Below, piece by piece: positions 42,906-53,100 of a stretch of 64,000 bases of DNA. Location: the NCBI GenBank assembly GCA_028751875.1, contig CM054155.1, forward strand, positions 51,081,562 through 51,145,561, given 5' to 3'. The position numbers were made by a program, and so were the translations under genes. Each line of letters begins with the position of its first letter. The first letter of the stretch is position 1. The stretch comes from Rapana venosa. Lineage: Eukaryota; Mollusca; Gastropoda; Neogastropoda; Muricidae. The notes below the pieces were generated by a model, which saw only the letters and a list, made by a program, of their open reading frames with translations, was not told the origin of the DNA and ran no database searches.

Positions 42906-43345
42906 AAACCAATGAAACCCATGTCCTCACCAACCCGTGCACTTTAAAAGAACCCACGACAGTGTGAAAATCAGAAACAACAACCAACACCTTCCCAACC
43001 ATCCTCGCAAAAATCGGTAAGTTCAATTCCCCCACTGCATCCCCCTAAGTGGAAATACGGCTTCATTAATGATGGTGGTTGGGGTGGATGGGGGGGTGAA
43101 CAGACACCTATGCAACTCCACCTATCCACCCACCCACCCCAACACACACACACACAAACCACATGGTGAACCTCAGAGCTCTAGACAAGAAATAAACCAA
43201 AGAAACAGCCCACCAAAACATGAAAAAAAAAAACCCCAAAAAAGCCACCCCTACCAAAAAAAAAACCCAAAAAACCTCCTAACATGGAAAGATGGCACCG
43301 GCCACAATGCCCCACCACCCCCACCACCCCTTCACCCCCCCTTAC

Positions 43346-43595
43346 CTGCATGCGCCGACAAGCCACAAAGATGGAGGCGAACACCTCCATGGCTTCCATC
43401 ATGATCATGACGCATGTGCGGTGCATGTGATTGCTGTACATGAGGGCCACAAAGACCAGGTGGGACCGAACCTCGGGCCCGTACAGGAAGAAGGGGATGA
43501 GAACCAGGGAGCCCAGCAGCCGGTCCCCCAGGTAATCAAAGAAGCAGCGGACAACCTCCAGCGCCATCACCCGTCGAATCCACCGCACCTCCCCT
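43346..43595 (-). CDS. ABCC4-like: Exon E8a: TM5-TM6 segment, alternative version a
   Basis: 250-bp exon (1 base + 83 codons); acceptor GGGACAG, donor CAG/GTAAGG. It begins GEVRWIRRVMALEVVRCF, contains two hydrophobic stretches around RLLGSLVLIPFFLYG and HLVFVALMYSN, and ends FVACRRMQ. The 83 residues align without gaps to human MRP4 from KEISKILR to SIRRIQ, covering TM5, TM6 and the lead into NBD1. It ends on a codon boundary and can join E9 (EFLLL). It has the same length, phases and protein position as E8b, so it is almost certainly one member of a mutually exclusive pair. Confidence 0.9.
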
Positions 43596-43639
43596 CTGTC
43601 CCGAGAAAAGCAGGAAGCATCTAGAGTCCAGTCAGTCAG

Positions 43640-44085
43640 TCAGTCAGTCAGGTAGTCAGGCTCAGCTGGGCCCTATATATACACCCAGCAAATCCAACAT
43701 CACTCAGTCGAGGGTTCAGGGCCCAGTGCTAAAATCAGCCCCCTCCCTAAGTCCAAGTGCGGTCAGTTTCTGCTGTAATTAGCACCGGCTGGGACGGAAT
43801 GGATAGCAGCTGAGAGTAAGCTGAAAGTGGGGGGATACTGAGTGACAGCTGTGCCTAGGCCCTGGGCCCCACAAGCGTTGTCAGTTTACTGTCATGAGCT
43901 ACAAGCAGCAGGGCACTACAACACTATCGCTACATTAAGGGAGACTCCCAGAACCCCTGACCTCTTTCCCAGTGCATCTGCACTGTTGCATGCTTCTGTA
44001 ACCCAGCAGTGGGTGATATGGAAGGTTGAGTTAATAGATTGGTTGGTTACCCTCTAGCGGGTTACCCATAAGGAAAAGGTTAGTA
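43640..44085 (+). repeat. Dispersed repeat I
   Basis: GTGCGGTCAGTTTCTGCTGT, AATTAGCACCGGCTGGGACG, GAATGGATAGCAGCTGAGAG, CCCAGTGCATCTGCACTGTT, GTAACCCAGCAGTGGGTGAT, GGTTACCCTCTAGCGGGTTACCC. Parts recur at 53845-53990 (plus) and 55555-55760 (minus). Confidence 0.75.
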
Positions 44086-44635
44086 AAATCTTTGTTATGC
44101 TTTAAAAAATAAAATGGTTGAGGTTAGTCTCTAGCTGTGATGAGCTCTTAGCATAACCACCTGCAACTCTTCGAGAGACCAACAACAACAAAATCCTCAG
44201 ACGTCAGAGTATGGCTGCCTCTATATGGCAAGTTTCTTTCTTATTTTTAAAAAGTCTTTCATAAAACCTTGCCATCCAGTGTGTCTACTTAACAGCGAGT
44301 CCTGCAAGACGAGTGAGACAGAGCGCATACTTATTCTGGGCGACCTCGATCGATCTAGGGTGCTAAGCTGGGGCAACTCACTTAAAAAAACTACAACAAC
44401 AAGCACTGCAACAACAGCAACAACAATCGCCAGCCAAGATGAATGAGGAACCCCAAAGCAGAAACCCCTTTTTCTTCTTTTTTTTCCTCAATGCTTGAGG
44501 AATCTTAAAAAATCACTATCATTTTTTTTTCTAATACATGTATATATTTAAAGGAAATAATTTTGCAAAAGAGGGTTATGCTGTTTAGGGAGTTCCAGCA
44601 GTTGAAAGATACATTTTCTTTTTCGCTTCTCCACA
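44086..44635. other. Intronic stretch, no recognised repeat
   Basis: Includes a CAACAA-rich patch near 44390; no supported coding frame or copy elsewhere in the window. Confidence 0.4.
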
Positions 44636-44736
44636 TGAACACCAAGGTTCACCGATGGTGAGATTTTTTGCATACGCCACAGTTTCCCCCACCCCCAAGA
44701 CCGTTTAGGTAGCCGCATTCTGCTTCAAGATCAGAC

Positions 44737-44882
44737 TGATGCGTTCCCTTATCATGTCCATATTTTTGTACACATGTGAAACGTGGACCATAACAACAGA
44801 CATTGAAAGAAGGATACCGGCAATGGAGATGAGGAGCTTTCGCAAACTCCCTGGTATCTCACACATAGATCACATCACTACA
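44737..44882 (+). pseudogene. Short LINE reverse-transcriptase fragment
   Basis: Reads KIRLMRSLIMSIFLYTCETW, TITTDIERRIPAMEMRSFRK, LPGISHIDHIT, the C-terminal RT motif SL.TSI.LY.CE.WTL...RRI.A.EMR. About 145 bp, flanked by a SINE tail (44640-44736). Confidence 0.8.
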
Positions 44883-44884
44883 CA

Positions 44885-45112
44885 CACATGTTAGAGATAG
44901 AGAGGAGAGAAAGAAAAAGAGAGAGGAGAGAGAAAAAGAGAGACAGAGACAAGAGTCACAGAGACAGTCACAGAGAGAGCGAGAGAGCAAAACAGAGACA
45001 GACAGAGACGACAGACACAGAGAGAGAGAGGGAGAGAGAGAGGACAGACAGACAGAGACACAGACAGACAGACAGACAGAGAGAAGGTGGGGGAAGGGGG
45101 GGGGGGGGGGGT
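44885..45112. repeat. (GA)n/(CAGA)n purine tract ending in poly-G
   Basis: Low-complexity GAGA, GACAGACAGA, G-run; source of spurious charged frames. Confidence 0.95.
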
Positions 45113-45261
45113 AAGGAATAAAACCAGAAACAAAGTTAAGAAGGAATTCCAACAGGCACAATGATCTATACTTTCTTCCAGTGCAAACAAAAGTTTGAGA
45201 CACATGCAAAGTGTTAGTGCAAAAATCAGCGTAGCACAGTGGCTGCAATCTCTTCCTTATC

Positions 45262-45566
45262 TAAAAAGTAAAAAGGTAAAGGAGTCCCATAACCTATATA
45301 AGGTCGTAGGGGAGCAAGGCGTCAGAGACCTCACTTCTCTAGGGCCAGCATATTGAGGGCGGCGCCTATCTCCTCTCCCTCGCTGCTTTACCTTCCCTGA
45401 CCCTAAAGAGGGCAGGTACCCATTTACAGCTGGGTGAACTGGGGGAACTGTACTGAAGCCAAGGCGCGCAAATAGTCACCCATCCAACTGGTAACCACGC
45501 TCGACGCTGCTTAACTTGGCTGGGGGAAAGCGAGTGCTCCGACCACTGAGCTATCCCGTCCCCCTT
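45262..45566 (-). repeat. SINE with 5S-rRNA-like internal block, copy 2
   Basis: Minus strand: GGGGACGGGATAGCTCAGTG, GTCGGAGCACTCGC (tRNA-like), then AAGTTAAGCAGCGTCGAGCG, TGGTTACCAGTTGGATGGGT, GAC. This last part parallels 5S rRNA AAGCTAAGCAGGGTCGGGCCTGGTTAGTACTTGGATGGGAGAC. The body contains CAGCTGTAAATGGGTACCTG and ends GGTTATGGGACTCCTTTACC. Confidence 0.82.
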
Positions 45567-45624
45567 ATCTAAAACAAACAAAATAGCCAGCAACTTTCAC
45601 ATGGGTTACAAGCTCTACCTCTTT

Positions 45625-45730
45625 TCTCTTTCCATTCCTTGGCTAGAAGGTTCACCGATGCTGAGATTTTGCGTATGCGACTGTTTTTGCCCACCATGAA
45701 GGTAGCCGCATTCTGACTTCGGGCATGTTA
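45625..45730 (-). repeat. Shared SINE tail (C type)
   Basis: CCTTGGCTAGAAGGTTCACC, GAGATTTTGCGTATGCGACTG, GGTAGCCGCATTCTGACTTCGGG. Confidence 0.75.
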
Positions 45731-46144
45731 CTAAGCTCTACTTTAAAAAACCCATAAAATAAACAAGAAAAACACAGTTCAGGTAATGCCTTCCTTCATA
45801 CTACATAAATATATAGCGGTTTAACCCATTTACATTCAATAGGCATATCAAACAACCAACCAATCCACACATGTGTGGCTGTGCGCACACACACACACAA
45901 CACATGCGTGCACACACACACACAATACACACATACATGCACGCGTGCATGCACACACACACAAAACACACACACACATTTCCTTCATTCAATCCAGCCA
46001 GTTATGCTACACAAATGAAAAACTAATTTAGATATGGAAACACACACACACACACTCTCTCCCTCTCTCTCACACACACACAAATAAGGACACAGGCAAA
46101 CTTAAAATCAACTAAATACGAAATTAAGGACACCAAAACATATC

Positions 46145-46670
46145 AAACCATTTTTCTTTGGTTCCTCGGCTAAAACTCTCTCTGGGTTTATCAAAGGTGA
46201 GATTTTGCATACGTAACTGTTTTTACCCACCATTAAGGTAGCCGCATTCCGACATCGTGGACAAAACAATCGTAAGTACCACAAAAACCCAAACGAAAAA
46301 AACATTAAAAAGACAAAACTCCATAACTATCAGAGACACACAGAGAATTTTTCAGACAAAATGCAAGATTAAAACTCCCTAACTATCAGAGACACACAGA
46401 GAATTTTTCAGACAAAATGCAAGATTAAAAACAAAATCTATAACTCAGGGTTAGGACAGAGATGACAGAAAAAGAAGCAATAGAAAAGAGGAAATTTCCA
46501 GCACCAACGTCACAAAATGTGAGATAATAATATCTGCACTGAAAGATCCTTTCAGAATTTTTCTTTTTTCATGCCTTGGCTAGAGCTCCGAGGTTCACCA
46601 CTGGTAAGATTTTTTGGCGTACGCAACACATTTTACCCACCGTTAAGGTAGCCACATTCCAACTTTGGGA
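46145..46670 (-). repeat. Two SINE tails around a 57-bp duplication
   Basis: Tails at 46155-46255 and 46570-46670. Between them AACTATCAGAGACACACAGA, GAATTTTTCAGACAAAATGC, AAGATTAAAA is tandemly doubled (46320-46430). Confidence 0.75.
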
Positions 46671-46746
46671 CTATAAAGGAGAACTGAACCTACCACTTTT
46701 GCCAGGACAGTCGGGAGGTACCTCCCTGCTCTCTCTGATATTCAAC

Positions 46747-47105
46747 TTTTCAAGGGGACGGGATAGCCTACTGGTTAGAACATTGCGCTGTCAATCTGAC
46801 GACCCGGGTTCGATTCCCGTTTAAGGGGGATATTTTCCCCTGGAGTTAACATCAGTGCCGACTCCACTCTCCCCAAAAGTCCTTAGGATGAGACTATAAA
46901 CCGAGGCCCCGCGTGTGAACGCACGCAGAACATCTTGCGAACATGTTAAATCCTGTTCTGCTTTTCGTAAGAGTAGGCCATTGTGTGCCGGTGGGAACAG
47001 ATGACAGAATTTACAAAACTGCATACACACGGGGACTGGATGTAAAAAAAGCACAAAAGTGCTTATTCCATTATCCTCGATATAAAAGAATAAAATAAAT
47101 AAATA
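46747..47105 (+). repeat. Full-length SINE, family A (reference copy)
   Basis: Head GGGACGGGATAGCCTACTGG, TTAGAACATTGCGC; B-box CGGGTTCGATTCCCG; GGATATTTTCCCCTGGAGTT; central block GGATGAGACTATAAACCGAG, GAACATCTTGCGAACATGTT, AAGAGTAGGCCATTGTGTGC; tail CACGGGGACTGGATG, GTGCTTATTCCATTATCCTC, then (AAATAAAT)n. Confidence 0.85.
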
Positions 47106-47279
47106 AAAGTAGCATGGGTTCTTTTGACGTGCTTTCAGTCCTTAAGCACAAGGGTTCTGACTGGTTCAGAGTCTCTTCCACATGACTTGACATTCAGTTT
47201 GATTTATCCGTCACTTTAAATTTTGAAATATCCCTAGAGAGGGAGAAGACAGCAGAAGGAGATGGGAGGAGGAGGACGA

Positions 47280-47690
47280 GAACATCTGAGACTGTACAGG
47301 CCTGAGGCTGAGTGAAGGAAGCACTGCCAGAGAGAGAGAGAGAGACAGAGAGAAAGAGAGAGAGAGAGAGGCGGAAGGAAGGAAGACAGAGAAAGATGGA
47401 GAGAGAGGGCTGGGGGTCAAGTCATCCATGGAGCCCTTTAAGGTCAAGAAAACTATGAGATATGTAATGTAATGTCGTGCAATGCAAAGTAATGTGGTGC
47501 AATGTGATGTAATGTGATGTAATGTAATACAATGTAATGTGACGGAATGCAATGTAACGCAATGCAATGCAGTGTAATGCAATATACTGTAATGCAATGT
47601 ACTGTAATACAATGCTATGTAATGTAATGCAATGCACTGTAATCTAAGGCAATGCCATGTAATGTAATGTAACGGGGCATACTGTGACAA
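47280..47690. repeat. (GA)n then (AATGT)n pentanucleotide repeat
   Basis: Purine tract to 47410, then AATGTAATGCAATG-type 5-bp repeats 47455-47690. Confidence 0.9.
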
Positions 47691-47734
47691 CTGACTTATT
47701 CTGTTTACACACATATCAACCTTATTTTCAGTCT

Positions 47735-48355
47735 GACGGACATTAAAGCCCCGTGGTTAAGTTCAACTTCAATCCCATGGATCCATGAAGCCGTGGGTTC
47801 AAATCTCGGCAGCATGTGGTGAATCAAGGGTGGAGGGCTTTACCATCTTGCAGGTCAAATTGCCCGAGTCATAAGTCCCTTCGTGTATAAACACATGCAG
47901 GAGATCAAATATGCACTTTAACGACCCTGTACTTTACGCCAGCATTCAGTGGAAGAAACACATCCAGTATGCATCCCTGAATGGTTTGGGGGCTTCATCT
48001 GCTCCTCAGCTAGACCTCTGAGGTTTACCAACAGTGAGATGGTTTGTGTATCACTGCACGTGGCTATTCTTGCCCGCCATCAGGGTAGCCACATTCTGAG
48101 TTCTGAAAGCATGCAGAACATCTTGCGCACATGTTAAAAAACACATTCTGCCTTTCGGAACAGTAGGCCATTTTGAGCTGGCAGGAATGGATGGAAATGA
48201 TTTTTTGTTAAACGCATGCACACAGTTGCTGTATTTAGACATCATCCCCGAAGTCAGAATGCAGCTACCTGAATGGAAGGGGGAAAAAAGGATCACACAC
48301 ACAAAAATCTCACCATTGACAAACCTTGGAGCTCTAGCTGAAGAACGAGAAAAAA
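47735..48355. repeat. SINE C, SINE tail, and hybrid SINE cluster
   Basis: Family C plus at 47745-47975 (CCGTGGGTTCAAATCTCGG..). Inverted tail C at 48000-48095. Central block plus tail C in plus orientation at 48105-48350 (GCATGCAGAACATCTTGCGC, TTTAGACATCATCCCCGAAG, CACCATTGACAAACCTTGGAGC). Confidence 0.7.
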
Positions 48356-48423
48356 GAAGAAAAAAAAGAAAAAGAAGAAAACAAATTCACCATGAAAAAA
48401 GAAGAAGAACCACAAACACTTAC

Positions 48424-48549
48424 CGTCTGATTTTTTCAACCACTTGTCCGAAAGGTTTTTCCCAGCAGTACATTTTGATGACCCGGATCCCTGCTATGAT
48501 TTCATTCATCACTTTCACGCGTTCGTCAGTGTGAACAGCTGTTTTGTGC
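48424..48549 (-). CDS. ABCC4-like: Exon E7: TMD1 coupling helix region
   Basis: 126-bp exon, acceptor TTTTTCAG, donor GACG/GTAAGTG. It reads HKTAVHTDERVKVMNEII then AGIRVIKMYCWEKPFGQVV, the conserved T..TD.R...MNE...GIR.IKMYAWE motif of MRPs that couples to NBD2. It ends with CG, so the next exon must start with one base completing an Arg codon. Both candidate next exons do this (E8a gives CGA, E8b gives CGG), which supports alternative splicing from this donor. Confidence 0.96.
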
Positions 48550-48599
48550 CTGAAAAACACAAAAGAAGATAAAACGATGACTGTAACTGGATTATCTCA

Positions 48600-48638
48600 A
48601 TAATGATGATGATGATGATGATGATGATAAGAAGAAGA

Positions 48639-48673
<35 letters not shown>

Positions 48674-49100
48674 ATATGACATTTTAGAACACTGAATCTT
48701 GTAAAGCAAACACATCAGAGTGCTTTTATTCGGATCATTCATACACATGCAACCTTTCACAAAAATAGATTTTTAATGTACATACACACACCTACCTACA
48801 CACACACACACACACACACCACCTACACACACCCTCACACACACACACACCTACACACACACACACACCTACTTACACAACACCCCACTTACCCACCCAC
48901 ACACACCTCCACACCCATCCCCCCACCATGATGATGATGATGATGATGATAATGATAATGATGATGATGACAATTGACATTTTAGAACATTGAATCTTGT
49001 AAAGCAAACAAATCAGAGTGCTTTTATCGGATCATTCATACACAAGCAACCTTTCACAAAAAAATAAACAGATTTCAAATTTACATACATACACCTACAC
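48600..49100. repeat. ~320-bp tandem duplication with (GAT)n
   Basis: (GAT)n, GACATTTTAGAACACTGAATCTTG, CATCAGAGTGCTTTTATTCG, GATCATTCATACACATGCAA, CCTTTCACAAAAA occurs at 48606-48775 and again at 48928-49070. CA-rich DNA lies between. Confidence 0.88.
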
Positions 49101-49343
49101 ATACACCCATACCTACCCACACACACACCCTCACCTACAACCACACACACACACCCTCACCTACACGCACACACACACACACCTGTGTACACACACACAC
49201 ACTCACACACACACCTACATGCATATACACCTACACGTGCACACACACAACAAAAACACAACCACACACCTACACACACTCACACACAAACACACCTACA
49301 CACCTACAGTAAAACACACACACATACCCCTACATCCCCCCCT

Positions 49344-49400
<57 letters not shown>

Positions 49401-49612
49401 CACCCTACTTACCCACCCACAACACACCTCCACACCCATTCCCCCACATCCTCCCCTCCCACACACACAAACACACACACCTACACAACACACAACACCC
49501 CACTTACCCCCCACCCCACCCCCCCCACCCCACCCCATCACCCCCCCCCCCACCCCACCACACCACCCCCCCCAACCCCCCAACCCACCACCCCCCCTCC
49601 CACACACACACA
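49100..49612. repeat. (CA)n / poly-C tract at the E6 donor
   Basis: Mixed CACACA, CACCTACA and CCCCACCC repeats running to within 15 bp of the E6 donor. The 309-codon frame here is an artefact plus antisense of E6. Confidence 0.92.
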
Positions 49613-49623
49613 CGCAGAATGAC

Positions 49624-49787
49624 CTGAGTCTGGAGAAGATCTTTCCCATAGCCCCTTGCACGGGGAGGAGGAGGAGGAGGACGACGAACCCCCCGATCAC
49701 TGACGGCCCCAACTCGTGCCACAGGATCACCAGCACAGCCACGGCCTGCAGAGGCCCAATCCACAGGAAGTGCAGAAACATGGCACC
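49624..49787 (-). CDS. ABCC4-like: Exon E6: TM3-TM4 of TMD1
   Basis: 164-bp exon, acceptor GCTGTGCAG, donor CTCAG/GTCATT. It starts GAMFLHFLWIGPLQAVAV (TM3), then LVILWHELGPSVIGGFVV and LLLLLPVQGAMGKIFSRLR (TM4 and start of the second cytoplasmic extension). It aligns along its whole length with MRP4 FLHFLWAGPLQAIAV...LLPLQSCFGKLFSSLRS. It ends with two bases (AG) that E7 completes to Arg. The donor runs directly into a TG/poly-G-rich intron. Confidence 0.95.
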
Positions 49788-49984
49788 CTGCACAGCCAGC
49801 GCAGCACACACACACACACAGGTGAGTGGGTACACGCATGCACGCACACATGCATGCACGCATGCACGCCCACACTCACACATACACACACGGGATGACA
49901 ACATTGACAAAACTGCAGCATACACACTGGGATTGGATCTAAAATAAAATAAAAAGCAAATGGGCGCTTCTCCCATTATCCTCA

Positions 49985-50300
49985 ACAACATAAAGAAAGA
50001 AAACACACACACACACACATATAAACACACACACATGAACGGATGACAAAATTTACAAAACTGCATATATACATGGGAACTGGACGTAAAAAAGCACATG
50101 AGTGCTTTTTCCATTATCCTCGAAATAAAAGAATAGAACACACACACATATAACACACACAAACATACACAACACACACATACACCAAACACACAAATAC
50201 ACCACAACACACCACACACACACACAACACACACACACAACACATACACAACACACACACACACATACAACACAACACACACACATAAAACACACACACA
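49985..50300. repeat. (CA)n tract with SINE A tail piece
   Basis: CACAACACAC repeats surrounding ACTGCATATATACATGGGAACTGGACG..TGCTTTTTCCATTATCCTCG (50058-50120). Confidence 0.8.
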
Positions 50301-50319
50301 CTTTTTGTCCCAACTGTTC

Positions 50320-50835
50320 CTCCTCAGCTAGAGCTCTGAAGTTCACCAATGGAGAGATTTTGCGTATGCGACCTTTTTTTTGTTTGGGGGGGGGGAGGTA
50401 TTGGTTTTTTCGTCCCTCATCTAGACTTCCAAGGCTCACCAATGGTGTGATTTTGTGTATGCACACAGAACATTGTGCGCACACGTTAAAAACCTGTTCT
50501 GCCTTCCAGAAGAGTAGGCCATTTATTGCCTGTAGGAACGGATGACCAAAAAAGAAATAACTGCATGCATATAGGTGTTTGTGTTTAGACACCATCCCCG
50601 AAGTTGGAATGCGGCTACCTATATGGTGGGGAGGGGGGGGGGGGGGGGAAACAGTTGCATACGCAAAAAGGCAGAAACAGAGAGTGAAAGAAAACATGAA
50701 ATTTGTAGCATAGAATTTGCAGAAGGTGGGGATGATAATGTATGGAATTTATATAGCGCTGAATCTTGTAAAGCAACAAATCAAAGCTATACTGACAGGG
50801 GGAGTCCCCCTGGCATCCCTACAGGGGAGAACGGC
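50320..50835. repeat. SINE tails and repeat F near E5
   Basis: Inverted tail C at 50322-50460, central block plus tail C at 50460-50670, then repeat F at 50680-50835 interrupted by repeat G (50737-50790). Repeat F ends 18 bp from the E5 donor. Confidence 0.7.
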
Positions 50836-50852
50836 TCTGCACTACACTGTAC

Positions 50853-50942
50853 CTTGTCCAGCCGGCCAACATCATTGGACATCAGGTTGACAATGTGACC
50901 GGTGGACGTCTGACTCATCCCAGCATCACTCAGCTGTAAAGC
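50853..50942 (-). CDS. ABCC4-like: Exon E5: first cytoplasmic loop of TMD1
   Basis: 90-bp exon (30 codons), acceptor TGTGTGCAG inside a (TG)n tract, donor AAG/GTACAG. It reads ALQLSDAGMSQTSTGHIVN followed by LMSNDVGRLDK, almost the MRP4 consensus (ALRLSN.A...T.GQIVNLLSNDV.KFD). This is the hallmark subfamily C loop contacting the nucleotide-binding domains. Phase 0 at both ends. The polypyrimidine tract is effectively a long TG microsatellite (50945 onward on the plus strand as CA). Confidence 0.95.
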
Positions 50943-50944
50943 CT

Positions 50945-51350
50945 GCACACACACACAAACACACATGTACACACACACACTCGCGTGTGCACATGCACAC
51001 ACACACATTCACACACACATACACACACATGCATGCACAAACACACACACACATACACATTCACACACATGCATGCACACACATGCATGCACAAACTCAC
51101 ACACATACACACACACATGAATGGCACAAACACACACACATACACACACATGCATGCAACACACATGCATGCACAAACACCCACACATGCATGCACATAC
51201 ATACACACACATATGAACAGATGACAAAATGTACAAAACCACATACACACGATGTAAAAAATCACGTAAGAGCTTATTCCATTATCCTCGACAAAAAAAG
51301 AAAAAATAAATAAATAAACACACACACACACAAACACAAACACACTATTC
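50945..51350. repeat. (CA)n/(CATGCA)n tract at the E5 acceptor
   Basis: Begins two bases from the acceptor; includes GCATGCACACAC units; ends with a SINE A tail piece (51215-51320). Confidence 0.9.
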
Positions 51351-51354
51351 TTAG

Positions 51355-51575
51355 TTCAATCAATTCCTCGGCTAGAACTCCGAGGTTCACCAATGGTGAG
51401 ATTTTGCATTTGCAACCATTTTTGCCCACTATGAAGGTAGCCGTATTCCAACTTTAGGGATATATGCTGGGTATGTTCGTGTTTCCGTAACCCACTGAAC
51501 GCTGACATGAATGACGGGATCTTAAACATGCATATATGTGATCTTCCGCATGTGTACCAATATGTTCGTATAAGG
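51355..51575 (-). repeat. SINE C (tail and middle)
   Basis: CCTCGGCTAGAACTCCGAGG, GGTAGCCGTATTCCAACTTT, GGTATGTTCGTGTTTCCGTAACCC, GAACGCTGACATGAAT, GATCTTCCGCATGTGTAC. Confidence 0.8.
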
Positions 51576-51644
51576 GGATATTTCCCCTACTTTATTTTCC
51601 CTGAACCTTTTCACATCAGATAACCAAGATCTCTCTTTCCTTCC

Positions 51645-51651
51645 TCTCCCC

Positions 51652-51685
<34 letters not shown>

Positions 51686-51960
51686 AACCCCCCCCCACAT
51701 CCCCTCAACCCCCCCCCCCCCTTCCCCTCTCCTTCCCCGCCTACAACCACTATCCCATCTTCTCTCCCCCCCCCCCCCTAAGCCACCCCCTCCCCCCCCC
51801 CAACGCCACCCCCCTCCCCCCCCAAACCTCCGCCCCAGTTTCTCTCTCTCTCTCCCTTCCCACTCTCTCACACCACAACCCCCGTCCACCCCCCCCCCCA
51901 TTCCCCCCCCCCCCAACCCCCCTTATTTCTCTCTCTCTCTATCCCACACTCTCTCACACA
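51645..51960. repeat. Poly-C / CT-rich tract
   Basis: Long C runs broken by CTCTCTC, 130 bp downstream of E4; Gly-rich minus frames are artefacts. Confidence 0.95.
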
Positions 51961-52090
51961 CACACTTACATTGTCTAATATCACTTTAGAGTGAACAGAC
52001 GTTAAATTGAAGACAACAACAACAACAACACACACAAACACACACCCCACCCACACCACCCCCCCCCTCCCCCACCCACACCACCGCTAC

Positions 52091-52306
52091 CTTCTTGTAC
52101 ATCAGAGAACAACAGGCGATCCTCATCTGCATGCCCAGGCGCGCGGTGCTGAAGAAGAAGGGGTGGTGGGTGAGGGCGACGATGACGGCGCACAGCGACA
52201 CGCCCAGCGCGTACAGGTAGGCCTGCGTGCTGCTGACCGCGCTGCCCGCGCTGAAGTACTGGATCAGCCCCCCTAGCAACAGCGGCTGCACCACACGCAC
52301 CGTCTC
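52091..52306 (-). CDS. ABCC4-like: Exon E4: TM1-TM2 of TMD1
   Basis: 216-bp exon (72 codons, phase 0 both ends); acceptor TTGTGTAG, donor AAG/GTAGCG. It begins ETVRVVQPLLLGGLIQYF (end of TM1 and first extracellular loop), continues with the hydrophobic TM2 stretch YLYALGVSLCAVIVALTHH, and ends RLGMQMRIACCSLMYKK, the conserved cytoplasmic MRP segment before the coupling helix. The intron just 5' of it carries two degraded copies of its first ~40 bp (see 52436-52600). Confidence 0.94.
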
Positions 52307-52435
52307 CTACACAACAACAACAACGCCGCCACCGCTGCAACAACTGTGAAAGTAAAAATGGTTTCTCCCCCTCCCGCCCCCCCCTGTTTTTTTTTCTCTG
52401 CTCCTCCCCCCCCCACCTCCTCATCCCCCCCCCCC

Positions 52436-52600
52436 CCCCCCTCTCCCCAGCAACAGGGATGGCTGAACAACCCTCACTATCTCCTGCACAAAACGCCGGA
52501 ACAGCTTTTTTTGCTTTTTTTTCTGTCCCCCCCCCTCCCCTCCCCTACCTCCCAGCAATAGGGGATAAACAACCAACACCCATCTCCTGCACACAAACAC
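52436..52600 (-). repeat. Two decayed copies of the E4 acceptor and exon start
   Basis: Copy 1 (~52446-52490), minus strand: TTTTGTGCAG then a frame EIVRVVQPSLLLG, against the true ETVRVVQPLLLGG. Copy 2 (~52550-52595): GTGTGTGCAG then GAGATGGGTGTTGGTTGTTTA, where YPLLLGG survives only in another frame. They are separated by poly-C. No donor follows, so these are partial exon duplicates, not usable exons. Confidence 0.8.
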
Positions 52601-52779
52601 AAACGCTTTCATACGCGTTTCTATCTACACACAGACAATGCACGCTCTTAGTCCATGCACATTGTATAGCTTTCCTTTAATGTGTCGAATAGCACTTTTC
52701 ACGTGAACAGACATAAAATTGAAGACCAAAACACCAGAACAAGTTTTCTTTTTTTCTTTTTTTTCTTCTTTTTCCTCTT

Positions 52780-53100
52780 TGGCTACAGCTCCCAGGTTTA
52801 TCCATGGTGAGATCTTTTAACGTATGCAACTGAGTTCCCCCCTCCCCATTCACCATTTAGGTACCTGCTTTCCCACTTCGGGGATGGGAGTCTTAACACG
52901 ACACCTGTGTGCATGCGGGGTTTTCTTTAATGTTTATTTTGGCATCCATTCCGACTGGCCTGAAATGGCCTACTTCTCCGAAGGGCGGAATGAGTTTTTG
53001 ACGTATGTGCGTGCGTTTTTGCACTCAGGGCCTCAGTTTCTAGTCTCAACCGAAGAACTTTGCCATTCAGTTTGATTTTAAAAATTTTCCTTCTGCCCTT
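52780..53100 (-). repeat. SINE: head B remnant, central block, C tail
   Basis: Tail (TTTGGCTACAGCTCCCAGG...), GGGTCTTAACACGACACCTGTG, ATGGCCTACTTCTCCGAAGGGCGG, CAGGGCCTCAGTTTCTAGTC, TGCCATTCAGTTTGATTTT. Confidence 0.7.

Noticed and set aside
30083..43595. E8a and E8b both being constitutive exons
   Set aside because: Each is 250 bp; joining both shifts frame and the second then ends at a TAG. They also cover the same residues of the family.
49018..49947. 309-codon plus and 333-codon minus reading frames
   Set aside because: CA and poly-C tracts plus E6 or its antisense; only the 164-bp E6 segment is coding.
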